Source: Microbacteriaceae bacterium | GTDB lineage: Bacteria; Actinomycetota; Actinomycetes; Actinomycetales; Microbacteriaceae | Direction: 5' to 3' | Length of the DNA stretch: 6,501 nucleotides | Assembly (NCBI GenBank): GCA_009925875.1 | Contig: RFQD01000076.1 | Location: forward strand, 1 to 6,501 | In this document: in pieces, positions 1 through 5,470 of the stretch | How the letters are laid out: each line of letters opens with the position of its first letter | Numbering within the stretch: position 1 is the stretch's first letter | Program-made: the position numbers and the translations under genes | Notes under the pieces: generated by a model | What the model saw: the letters and a program-made list of their open reading frames with translations, nothing else | The model's database searches: none | What the model was told of the DNA's origin: nothing

Positions 1-1228
1 GGTGAAAATTACCGACTTTGGTATTGCCCGCATCGCCGACCAAGTTCCGCTCACGGCGACGGGTCAGGTCATGGGGACAGTGCAGTACCTCTCCCCTGAG
101 CAAGCAAGCGGACACGCGGCTTCCCCGTCGACCGACATCTACTCTCTCGGGATTGTTGCGTACGAGGCACTCGCGGGCAAGCGCCCCTTTGGCGGAGAAT
201 CCCAGGTTGCCATTGCGATGGCTCAGATTAATGACGTACCGCCGCCCCTGCCCGACACGATTGCGGAGCCAGTCCGCAATCTCATTCTGAGTTGCATCGC
301 GAAGAAGCCCGTTGATCGACCGGACTCAGCGGCCAACCTTGCTCGAGCGTCGCAGGCTCTGCGGCGCGGAGATGTTCAGTCGGCCGCGGATGCGGTGCCC
401 CAAGTTCTCGGTCTCACGGGAATCAGCGACGCCACCCTCGTCTTGCCTCGCAATACCGAACCGGGCGCCACAACGGTGTTGAACATCCCGGCCGGAAAAC
501 CGGGCGACGAACGCAAGGGGAAGCGCAGCCCGTGGACGTGGCCGCTTGTCGCTCTCGTCGGCGTTCTCGTGATCGTCTTGGTCAGCTCCGTCATCGCCCT
601 GTTGTCCTCGGGCAACGGCGGCGGCGCTCAAACGTCGACCGCGGCCCCCAACCCCACTCGCACGACGACCTCGCCAACGCCCTCGCCAACGAAAACGGTT
701 CCGACCCCCACCCCAACCTTGGTCAACGTCAACAAAGCGGCATACGTGGGCAAGTCGTCTGATGACGTGTCGGCCGCGTTGCAAGCACTCGGTATGGGCG
801 TCAACATGAAACAAGACAAGGATGCGCCGAGCCCCGATTTGGTCGGAAAAGTTTATGACCTCAACCCGACGGGCAACCTCAAGGTCGGCGAACTCATCAC
901 CGTCTTCTACTACGGTCCCACACCCACGCTCAAGGTGCCCAACGCTCCGACACTGAGTCCGGCCGTACCAGGAAACGCGGTCACGGCGGGTGGCACTTTT
1001 GACGTTGTGTGGTCGTCGTATCAGCAGTGCCCGTCCGGCCTGCCACTCGTGGGATACATCATCAACGTCGCGGGGGGAACTCCGATAAATGAGAGTGCCG
1101 GGTCCTCGGGTTATCAGGGAATTGATGTACCGAACGCGCCGGGGACGAGTTTCGATGTCACGATTCAAGTGACGTGTGGACAACTCACGTCGAGTCCGAG
1201 TGCCGCTCTCACGCTGAATATCAACTAG
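1..1228 (+). CDS. pknA: PknA-type Ser/Thr protein kinase with PASTA ectodomain, 5' end outside window
   Basis: This is the 3' part of a eukaryotic-like Ser/Thr kinase. The first complete codon is at position 2, and the visible 408 residues begin at the subdomain VII DFG motif (residues 5-7), so the ATP loop, catalytic lysine and HRD loop lie upstream. The GTG at 2 is not the real start. Visible kinase parts are two activation-loop threonines in a TxT pattern (18, 20), the P+1 loop GTVQYLSPEQ (25-34), Asp45 of subdomain IX and Arg106 of subdomain XI. A membrane helix at about 181-201 is followed by a Thr/Pro/Ser-rich linker (about 208-240), one PASTA-like repeat (about 242-305) and a beta-sandwich-like C-terminal domain (about 310-408) with Cys343 and Cys392. 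Mycobacterial PknA lacks PASTA domains, so the symbol rests on position directly before pknB. The family phosphorylates division and cell-wall proteins. The gene is probably cotranscribed with pknB. Confidence 0.88.
   Translation, partial: VKITDFGIARIADQVPLTATGQVMGTVQYLSPEQASGHAASPSTDIYSLGIVAYEALAGKRPFGGESQVAIAMAQINDVPPPLPDTIAEPVRNLILSCIAKKPVDRPDSAANLARASQALRRGDVQSAADAVPQVLGLTGISDATLVLPRNTEPGATTVLNIPAGKPGDERKGKRSPWTWPLVALVGVLVIVLVSSVIALLSSGNGGGAQTSTAAPNPTRTTTSPTPSPTKTVPTPTPTLVNVNKAAYVGKSSDDVSAALQALGMGVNMKQDKDAPSPDLVGKVYDLNPTGNLKVGELITVFYYGPTPTLKVPNAPTLSPAVPGNAVTAGGTFDVVWSSYQQCPSGLPLVGYIINVAGGTPINESAGSSGYQGIDVPNAPGTSFDVTIQVTCGQLTSSPSAALTLNIN
669..691 (+). repeat. Short direct repeat in the Thr/Pro linker of the PknA-type kinase
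   Basis: The 11-base unit CCTCGCCAACG occurs at 669-679 and again at 681-691 with a 12-base period, so it stays in frame and encodes Ser-Pro-Thr-Pro-Ser-Pro-Thr. It lies in the flexible extracytoplasmic linker between the membrane helix and the PASTA repeat. Loss or gain of one unit would change linker length without a frameshift. Thr/Pro-rich linkers of this kind are often O-mannosylated in Actinobacteria; that is inference here. Confidence 0.6.
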
Positions 1229-1258
1229 TTGCTCGCCTAACAGCTAAGTTTGGGACAT

Positions 1259-1262
1259 GGAG
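1259..1262 (+). promoter_or_regulatory. Shine-Dalgarno site that decides the pknB start
   Basis: GGAG lies 8 bases before the ATG at 1271, a normal spacing. The alternative TTG at 1250 has no comparable purine-rich site in front of it, and an ATG at 1257 is out of frame. A further in-frame ATG at 1286 is possible but less well placed. Confidence 0.6.
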
Positions 1263-1270
1263 ACGTTGGC

Positions 1271-3145
1271 ATGACACTCGTCGGCATGACACTGGGGGGA
1301 CGATACGTCCTTGAACGACGTGTCGGTCAGGGCGGATCATCCGACGTTTATCGCGCTCGGGACACTCGACTCGACCGTCTTGTGTCTGTCAAAATTCTCA
1401 ACGACGAGTGGGCGAGTGACCCGACGTTTCGCAATCGACTGGCCAAGGAGGCCAAATCGGTCGCCGCTCTCACCCACCCCGGCATCGTGAGAATTCTTGA
1501 TGCGGGTGAAGCCGAGATACCGACAGCCTCGGGTAGACCGATTTCGCACACATTCATCGTCATGGAGTACGTACAGGGCATTGAATTGGCAAAAGTCATT
1601 GCCAAGGGTCCGCTGAAGGTCGCGGAAGCCCTCCGCATTTCCAAAGAAGTTGCCGACGGCCTGGCGTTCGCGCACGGCAAGGGCATCGTTCATCGGGATG
1701 TGACGTCGAACAACATCATGGTGACGAAATCGGGCACCGCCAAGGTTTTGGATTTTGGTATTGCCTCCACCCGATCGGACGCCGACCCGGAAGCGACGCA
1801 GGCGTTGAACATTGTTGGCACGCCGGCATACTTTTCACCCGAGCAAGCCAATGGTGAAGCGGGGGACGAACGCTCAGACATTTACTCACTCGGCGTTGTG
1901 TTGTTTGAGATGCTGACGGGTCGCGTTCCATTTCCTGGTGACGACTCTGTCGCAATGGCGCGCTCCCACCTCAACGACGTGGTCGTCGCCCCGAGCACAA
2001 TCAACCCAAAAGTGCCCGCTCAGGTGGATCTCATCGTTGCCCGGGCGCTCTCCAAGAAGCCGGAGCAACGCTTCGCGACGGCAACGGCTTTTTCAGCAGA
2101 GCTCGACGCGGCCTTCGCGAATATCACGGGAATGACCATCGAGACGAGTTCGCCCTCTCTCGACGTTGATGACTCTGTCTCGGGAATTCCGGATGATGAG
2201 ACACAAAGCTCGAAGCGGAACACGAAGGCAATCGCGGCGCCCCGAACCGGAATCGTTGCCGGCGGTGGCGCCGGGGCCGCTAGCTCCACGGGGTCCACCG
2301 GGTCCCTGTCCGAGTCCGAGTCCGGCGCAGACGATGCCTTCGACGCCCTGTTTTCACCGCGCGCCAGCTATTCCGGTGGTACCTCCTGGTCGGTGGAGGA
2401 AATGTCCGGACTTGGCGCGCGAAAATCGCCTCAACGGCGGCGCGTTTTTGCCGGAATCGCCATCTCTCTCGTGACGGCCGCCGTTCTGGCGTTGGTGGCA
2501 ATTTGGGTCATCAACCTTGCGCCATCAAACATCATCCCGTCGTCGGGTGTGGCGGTCCCTTCTGTCGCGAACATGACCTACGAGCAAGCGGCCGCCAAAA
2601 TGAAAGCCGCCAACTTCTTGCCGGTCGAGCAAGATGAAAATAGTCTCACCGTTGCCAAAGACAAAGTGATTCGAACAGAGCCGGCCGCGGGAAAGAAGAT
2701 CGACTCCGGTTCGATTGTGACGATTATCGTTTCTCTTGGTGCCCTCGAGAGTCCCGTTCCCAACATTGTTGGAATGACCGTCGCCGATGGCACAGCGCAG
2801 TTGACTGCGGTCAAACTCGTCGTCGGCTCGACAACAGAGACCTATCACGGCTCCTACCCGGCGGGAACAATCATCGCGACGGATCCTGCCATCGGAACTT
2901 CCCTCAAAGAGGGTTCGGTCGTAAATTTGGTGGTCGCTAATGGCAAGGTCAACGTCCCCGACGTTCGCGGCATGAGCCTGAAAGATGCCACAGCAAAGTT
3001 GAATTCGCCTGAGTTCATGATTCCTGTTGTGGCATCAGGTGACACCAGCTGCAAAATCGACGCCACCCTATCCGTGAGATCACAATCCGTCCTGGGTGAA
3101 GCACCGCTGGGCACCAGCGTCACGATCTACTACTGCTCGGGATAG
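1271..3145 (+). CDS. pknB: PknB-type Ser/Thr protein kinase with three PASTA repeats
   Basis: This 624-residue membrane kinase is expected to phosphorylate cell-wall and division proteins after its ectodomain binds peptidoglycan fragments or lipid II. The kinase domain (about 12-282) has a glycine loop (19-26), Lys41, alpha-C Glu60, the HRD motif (141-143), DFG (161-163) and the P+1 loop GTPAYFSPEQ (183-192). Two features are odd: the catalytic loop reads HRDVTSNN (141-148) rather than HRDxKPxN, and the activation loop keeps Thr176 while the second usual Thr is Ala178. An acidic, Ser/Gly-rich juxtamembrane stretch leads to a membrane helix at about 393-415. PASTA repeats follow at about 428-491, 495-558 and 560-624. 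The only cysteines, 594 and 622, are both in the last repeat. The start at 1271 is preferred for its GGAG site. It follows pknA by 42 bases, as expected for one operon, and converges on the amidotransferase gene. Confidence 0.95.
   Translation: MTLVGMTLGGRYVLERRVGQGGSSDVYRARDTRLDRLVSVKILNDEWASDPTFRNRLAKEAKSVAALTHPGIVRILDAGEAEIPTASGRPISHTFIVMEYVQGIELAKVIAKGPLKVAEALRISKEVADGLAFAHGKGIVHRDVTSNNIMVTKSGTAKVLDFGIASTRSDADPEATQALNIVGTPAYFSPEQANGEAGDERSDIYSLGVVLFEMLTGRVPFPGDDSVAMARSHLNDVVVAPSTINPKVPAQVDLIVARALSKKPEQRFATATAFSAELDAAFANITGMTIETSSPSLDVDDSVSGIPDDETQSSKRNTKAIAAPRTGIVAGGGAGAASSTGSTGSLSESESGADDAFDALFSPRASYSGGTSWSVEEMSGLGARKSPQRRRVFAGIAISLVTAAVLALVAIWVINLAPSNIIPSSGVAVPSVANMTYEQAAAKMKAANFLPVEQDENSLTVAKDKVIRTEPAAGKKIDSGSIVTIIVSLGALESPVPNIVGMTVADGTAQLTAVKLVVGSTTETYHGSYPAGTIIATDPAIGTSLKEGSVVNLVVANGKVNVPDVRGMSLKDATAKLNSPEFMIPVVASGDTSCKIDATLSVRSQSVLGEAPLGTSVTIYYCSG
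2285..2326 (+). repeat. In-frame Ser/Thr/Gly and Ser/Glu microrepeats in the pknB juxtamembrane region
   Basis: Two near-identical 9-base units (TCCACGGGG, TCCACCGGG) encode Ser-Thr-Gly twice. Shortly after, two TCCGAG units encode Ser-Glu twice and end in TCCGGC. All units are multiples of three, so slippage would alter the length of the cytoplasmic linker without breaking the frame. The stretch lies between the kinase domain and the membrane helix, where other PknB proteins carry autophosphorylation sites. Confidence 0.6.
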
Positions 3146-3174
3146 TCCCGGTTTGATTGGCGATTCGGGGAGAA

Positions 3175-3810
3175 TCAGCGCGCAATCAAGGGAGACTTGG
3201 TGCGCGCCAGTGCGGCGGCTCCCCTCAGGCCCGTCATCTCGAGCCAGTTTCCTAGCATCGAGTATCCGCCCTCCGTCATGACGGATTCCGGGTGAAACTG
3301 CACGCCGATAATCGGGTGATCGCGATGACGCAATCCCATGATGACCCCGCCCTGCGTTCGACTTGTGATGACAAGCGAGTCGGGAACAGTCGACTCCACG
3401 ACGGCGAGTGAATGGTATCTCGTCGCCGTAAAAGGTTGAGGCACGTTGGCGTAGAACGCGGAATCGTCGTGACTGATGAGGGACGTCTTCCCGTGCATGA
3501 GTTCTTCGGCGTTGGTCACCGTCGCCCCGAACGCCTCCGCAATCGCTTGATGCCCGAGACACACCCCGAGGAGCGGCTGATTACGGCGAGCGGCGCTCAG
3601 TACGGCGGAAATCGAGATGCCCGCCTCGTGAGGCGCTCCCGGCCCCGGCGACACCAACACGCCATCGTACGTCGAGAGTTCCGCATCCACTCTCTCAATG
3701 GCAACATCATCATTTCGAATGACGGTTGTCTCGGCGCCAAGTTCCTGCAGGTAGCCATTGAGCGTGTAGACGAAACTGTCGTAGTTGTCGATGACCAGGA
3801 TGTGCGTCAT
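3175..3810 (-). CDS. trpG: Class I glutamine amidotransferase, anthranilate/aminodeoxychorismate synthase component II type
   Basis: This 211-residue protein is a full-length glutaminase subunit. It hydrolyses glutamine and channels ammonia to a chorismate-using partner (TrpE for anthranilate, PabB for aminodeoxychorismate). The N-terminus ILVIDNYDSFVYTL is the family signature. The oxyanion strand SPGPGAP (54-60), nucleophile Cys84 in GVCLGHQ and the His173/Glu175 pair in QFHPES complete the catalytic triad. No trpE or pabB is in the window, so trpG and pabA cannot be told apart; trpG is the name used for the gene at this position in Mycobacterium. The ATG at 3810 lies 4 bases after the stop of the small membrane protein gene, with only a weak GGATAGG-like site, so it is probably translated from the sortase transcript. 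Its stop faces that of pknB across 29 bases. Confidence 0.93.
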   Translation of the reverse strand: MTHILVIDNYDSFVYTLNGYLQELGAETTVIRNDDVAIERVDAELSTYDGVLVSPGPGAPHEAGISISAVLSAARRNQPLLGVCLGHQAIAEAFGATVTNAEELMHGKTSLISHDDSAFYANVPQPFTATRYHSLAVVESTVPDSLVITSRTQGGVIMGLRHRDHPIIGVQFHPESVMTEGGYSMLGNWLEMTGLRGAAALARTKSPLIAR

Positions 3811-3814
3811 CGGC

Positions 3815-3970
3815 CTATCCGACCCGACTGTTTTGGGACGTCATGAAAGCGTCGACCCAGGGGAACACGAACGTCATCAGGAGCGTGATGACTGTAGCCG
3901 CAAGCACACACGCAAGCAGAATCTTCAACCACAGCGGACCGGGTAAAACTCTCCAGATTGCGGCATACAT
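3815..3970 (-). CDS. Small single-pass membrane protein, 51 residues, function unknown
   Basis: Not assigned to a named family. The protein starts MYAAIWRVLPGP, has one hydrophobic helix at about 14-36 and ends in a short polar tail after FPWVD. The start is well supported: the sortase stop and this ATG overlap by one base (TGATG on the - strand), and a strong GAGGAGG site (3981-3987) sits 10 bases upstream inside the sortase gene. The frame stays open further upstream to 4036, but that reading overlaps the sortase and lacks such a site. Translation is therefore likely coupled to the sortase, and the amidotransferase start follows 4 bases after the stop. From memory, short proteins with a WRVLPGP-like start occur at this place in related Micrococcales, but I could not search for them. 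A helper or membrane partner of the sortase is possible but unproven. Confidence 0.75.
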   Translation of the reverse strand: MYAAIWRVLPGPLWLKILLACVLAATVITLLMTFVFPWVDAFMTSQNSRVG

Positions 3971-5076
3971 CAGCTGCGCGCCTCCTCGACAAGTTTGGTA
4001 ATTTCCGTCGGAATCCCGGCATCGAGTGGCTGCCACGACGAAAGGAGTCCGTAGACCACCAGTCTTTCACCGTTTCCATTCATCGGTGAGCATGTCGTGA
4101 TCGTGAGAATGCTCTGTCCGTCCACAGCGGGAGCCTGGCTCAACGGGATGGGATTCACGACGTCAACCTGCGACGGAACGACATATTCCGTGTTTCTCAC
4201 GGTGTAGATGTACCATCCTTGCGAGGTCTCAAGGTAGATGTGGTCACCGGGACGAATGGTTTGGGCCTGCGTGAAGCTCGTTCCCCAGCCTGTTCGGTGC
4301 ACGGCCATGGCAAAGTTTCCGGCTTCCCCAGGCCACCCAGCGGCTTCGTATTTTCCGTAGTAGCCGCGGTTGATGGTTGCCCCCGGGTTCGTAACACCGT
4401 TGGCGACCGCGCGAGTGGATCCCGAGCCAAGCCGCGGAACGTAGAGATTTCCGATCACGTCGTCTTGACCGACGGCCGTTAGTACGGGTGGGGGACCGTA
4501 ATCGATTGCCTGTGCCTTCGGTGTCCACAGGCTCGAAGCCGAAGGAGAAGACGTGATGTTGTTGCTGAAGTTTTTTACCGCCTCAGCTTGTTCGCTAGCC
4601 ACGATGGCGTTGTTTATCCAAAGTTGCCAGGTGAGAAAAAGCAAAACAACAGCGCCACCGGTAATGAGCACTTCTCCGAAGATGCCGAGCGCGGTGTTCA
4701 ACTTGCTCGAGGGGGAACCCTGCACAGTATTGCGGGCTTTGGCCTCGCGTGGTGCCTTTGCGCGAACGAGTTTGGGCCTTGTCGCCGGTAACTCCGGATG
4801 CGGTTCGTGGGGTTTGCCGTGGGCGACAGGATCCGGAGCTACCTCCGAGTCGGGCGCTTTTTCGCTGCTCGTTTTTCTTGCATTCTTATGGGACAACGAC
4901 TTTTGCGACCACAGTTTGACCCAATGATCGTGGTCCGACACCGACCTGGGTTTCTGTTCCCTGGACGTTGCTTGCTCGGTGAAATCCTTCGCCACCCCGT
5001 TGTCTGCTTTATCAGACAGGTGCTTGCGGGTAGCCTCCGAACTCTGCTCTGCTGGGTCACCTTGCTTCGATGTCAC
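3970..5076 (-). CDS. Class E sortase with long cytoplasmic N-terminal tail
   Basis: This membrane transpeptidase cleaves sorting signals (LAxTG-type in class E) and attaches proteins to the peptidoglycan. The 368-residue protein has a charged, Ser/Lys/Glu/Pro-rich, probably disordered cytoplasmic tail (1 to about 128), a membrane helix at about 132-153 and an extracellular sortase fold from about 200. Catalytic residues are His260 (AVHRTGWG), Cys329 in TITTCSP, close to the class E TLTTC signature, and Arg338 (ERLVVYG). The start is GTG at 5076: an in-frame TAG lies only 12 bases upstream, so no longer protein is possible. The bases before it are pyrimidine-rich with no ribosome site, but a TAGACT hexamer lies 6 bases upstream, which fits a leaderless message. 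The gene leads a unit with the 51-residue membrane protein and the amidotransferase, and is divergent from crgA. No sorting substrate is visible in the window. Confidence 0.92.
   Translation of the reverse strand: MTSKQGDPAEQSSEATRKHLSDKADNGVAKDFTEQATSREQKPRSVSDHDHWVKLWSQKSLSHKNARKTSSEKAPDSEVAPDPVAHGKPHEPHPELPATRPKLVRAKAPREAKARNTVQGSPSSKLNTALGIFGEVLITGGAVVLLFLTWQLWINNAIVASEQAEAVKNFSNNITSSPSASSLWTPKAQAIDYGPPPVLTAVGQDDVIGNLYVPRLGSGSTRAVANGVTNPGATINRGYYGKYEAAGWPGEAGNFAMAVHRTGWGTSFTQAQTIRPGDHIYLETSQGWYIYTVRNTEYVVPSQVDVVNPIPLSQAPAVDGQSILTITTCSPMNGNGERLVVYGLLSSWQPLDAGIPTEITKLVEEARS
3981..3987 (-). promoter_or_regulatory. Strong ribosome binding site for the 51-residue membrane protein
   Basis: Read on the - strand the bases are GAGGAGG, 10 bases before the ATG at 3970. 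The site lies within the last codons of the sortase gene. It fixes the start of the small gene and contrasts with the missing site in front of the sortase itself. Confidence 0.7.
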
Positions 5077-5082
5077 GGAGGG

Positions 5083-5088
5083 AGTCTA
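5083..5088 (-). promoter_or_regulatory. Putative -10 element for the sortase operon
   Basis: The - strand hexamer TAGACT fits the actinobacterial TANNNT -10 pattern. It ends 6 bases before the GTG start at 5076, so a transcript starting at the usual distance would begin at or next to the GTG and be leaderless. No convincing -35 hexamer is visible at 16-18 bases; a TTGGCG is present but only 14 bases upstream. The hexamer also contains the in-frame TAG that closes the frame upstream. Confidence 0.5.
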
Positions 5089-5151
5089 GCCGTGATTTTC
5101 TGCGCCAATGCTGGGAGGTAGCCCGAGGAGGACTCCCCGAACCCGACCTTA

Positions 5152-5157
5152 TATACT
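5152..5157 (+). promoter_or_regulatory. Putative -10 element for crgA
   Basis: TATACT differs from the consensus TATAAT at one base and ends 6 bases before the GTG at 5164. A transcript starting at the usual distance would begin at that GTG. The nearest purine-rich stretch, GAGGAGGA at 5125-5132, lies upstream of this hexamer and over 30 bases from the start, so it cannot act as a ribosome site. The -35 region is weak (AGGACT at 5129-5134). Confidence 0.55.
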
Positions 5158-5163
5158 CGTCAT

Positions 5164-5400
5164 GTGATGGCTCGTAAGGAACGCTCAAAGAAGGTTCGCT
5201 CCACCGATTCGGGTGAGGCCCCTAATCCCGTGTGGTTTAAGCCCGTCATGTTTGGGTTCATGCTCGTTGGATTGCTGTGGATCATCCTCTTCTACATCAG
5301 TCAGGGCGCCCTTCCCATTCCCGCGCTGGCATCGTGGAACATCCTGGTCGGTTTTGGCATCGCGTTTATCGGATTCCTGATGACGACTCGGTGGCGCTAG
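5164..5400 (+). CDS. crgA: Cell division protein CrgA
   Basis: CrgA is a small membrane protein that in mycobacteria helps recruit septal peptidoglycan synthesis proteins to the FtsZ ring, and in Streptomyces restrains Z-ring formation. The 78-residue product has a basic cytoplasmic N-terminus (MMARKERSKK), the NPVWFKPVM motif before helix 1 (about 27-46), a short external loop and helix 2 (about 57-74), ending in the typical LMTTRWR. Length and two-helix layout match the family. The start is either GTG at 5164 or ATG at 5167. I chose GTG because a TATACT hexamer ends 6 bases before it and no ribosome site exists, which fits a leaderless transcript beginning at the GTG; homologues commonly begin MAR, which would fit 5167. 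The gene stands alone on the + strand, divergent from the sortase and convergent with the rhomboid gene. Confidence 0.93.
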   Translation: MMARKERSKKVRSTDSGEAPNPVWFKPVMFGFMLVGLLWIILFYISQGALPIPALASWNILVGFGIAFIGFLMTTRWR

Positions 5401-5408
5401 GCCACGAC

Positions 5409-5428
5409 GAGTTACATTAGTGTAATTC
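5409..5428. terminator. Possible hairpin between convergent crgA and rhomboid genes
   Basis: The bases form an 8-pair stem (GAGTTACA against TGTAATTC, one G-T pair) with a TTAG loop, starting 9 bases after the crgA stop. It could end transcription from both sides, but it is AT-rich and has no T tract on either strand, so it is not a classical intrinsic terminator. The core TTACA-N4-TGTAA could equally be a protein-binding palindrome. Confidence 0.3.
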
Positions 5429-5434
5429 TCCCCA

Positions 5435-5443
5435 TGTGGATAA
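5435..5443 (-). promoter_or_regulatory. Consensus DnaA box
   Basis: On the - strand the bases read TTATCCACA, a perfect match to the DnaA-box consensus. The box lies in the 70-base gap between the convergent crgA and rhomboid genes, together with a second box 11 bases on. The sequence match is direct; binding by DnaA is inferred. Confidence 0.55.
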
Positions 5444-5459
5444 CTTGGGGATAACTTGG
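5438..5459 (+). repeat. Tandem 11-base direct repeat overlapping the DnaA boxes
   Basis: GGATAACTTGG occurs twice in direct succession (5438-5448 and 5449-5459). The period of 11 bases is close to one helical turn, which places the two DnaA-box cores on the same face of the DNA. Confidence 0.75.
5446..5454 (-). promoter_or_regulatory. Near-consensus DnaA box
   Basis: On the - strand the bases read TTATCCCCA, one mismatch from TTATCCACA. It has the same orientation as the perfect box 11 bases away and belongs to the second copy of the tandem repeat. Confidence 0.45.
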
Positions 5460-5470
5460 ACAAAGTATGG

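Noticed and set aside
326..1183. A 285-codon open frame on the - strand opposite the PknA-type kinase
   Set aside because: It runs antisense to a clearly recognised kinase, its translation is Arg-rich with no family motif, and long antisense frames are expected at this GC content.
1250..1270. TTG at 1250 as the pknB start
   Set aside because: It would add 7 residues, has no ribosome site, and the ATG at 1271 has GGAG at good spacing.
3146..3170. Hairpin between the convergent pknB and amidotransferase genes
   Set aside because: Only about four Watson-Crick pairs (CCCG with CGGG) plus G-T ends close a loop of 13 or more bases, with no T tract; too weak to call a terminator.
3412..3846. A 144-codon open frame on the + strand opposite the amidotransferase gene
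   Set aside because: It is antisense to a protein with a complete catalytic triad and is Arg/Val-rich with no motif.
4614..4622. A further DnaA-box-like TTATCCAAA
   Set aside because: It has one mismatch, is single and lies inside the sortase membrane-helix coding region; chance is the simpler explanation.
5125..5132. GAGGAGGA as the crgA ribosome binding site
   Set aside because: It lies more than 30 bases before either possible start and upstream of the likely -10 hexamer, so it would not be in the transcript.
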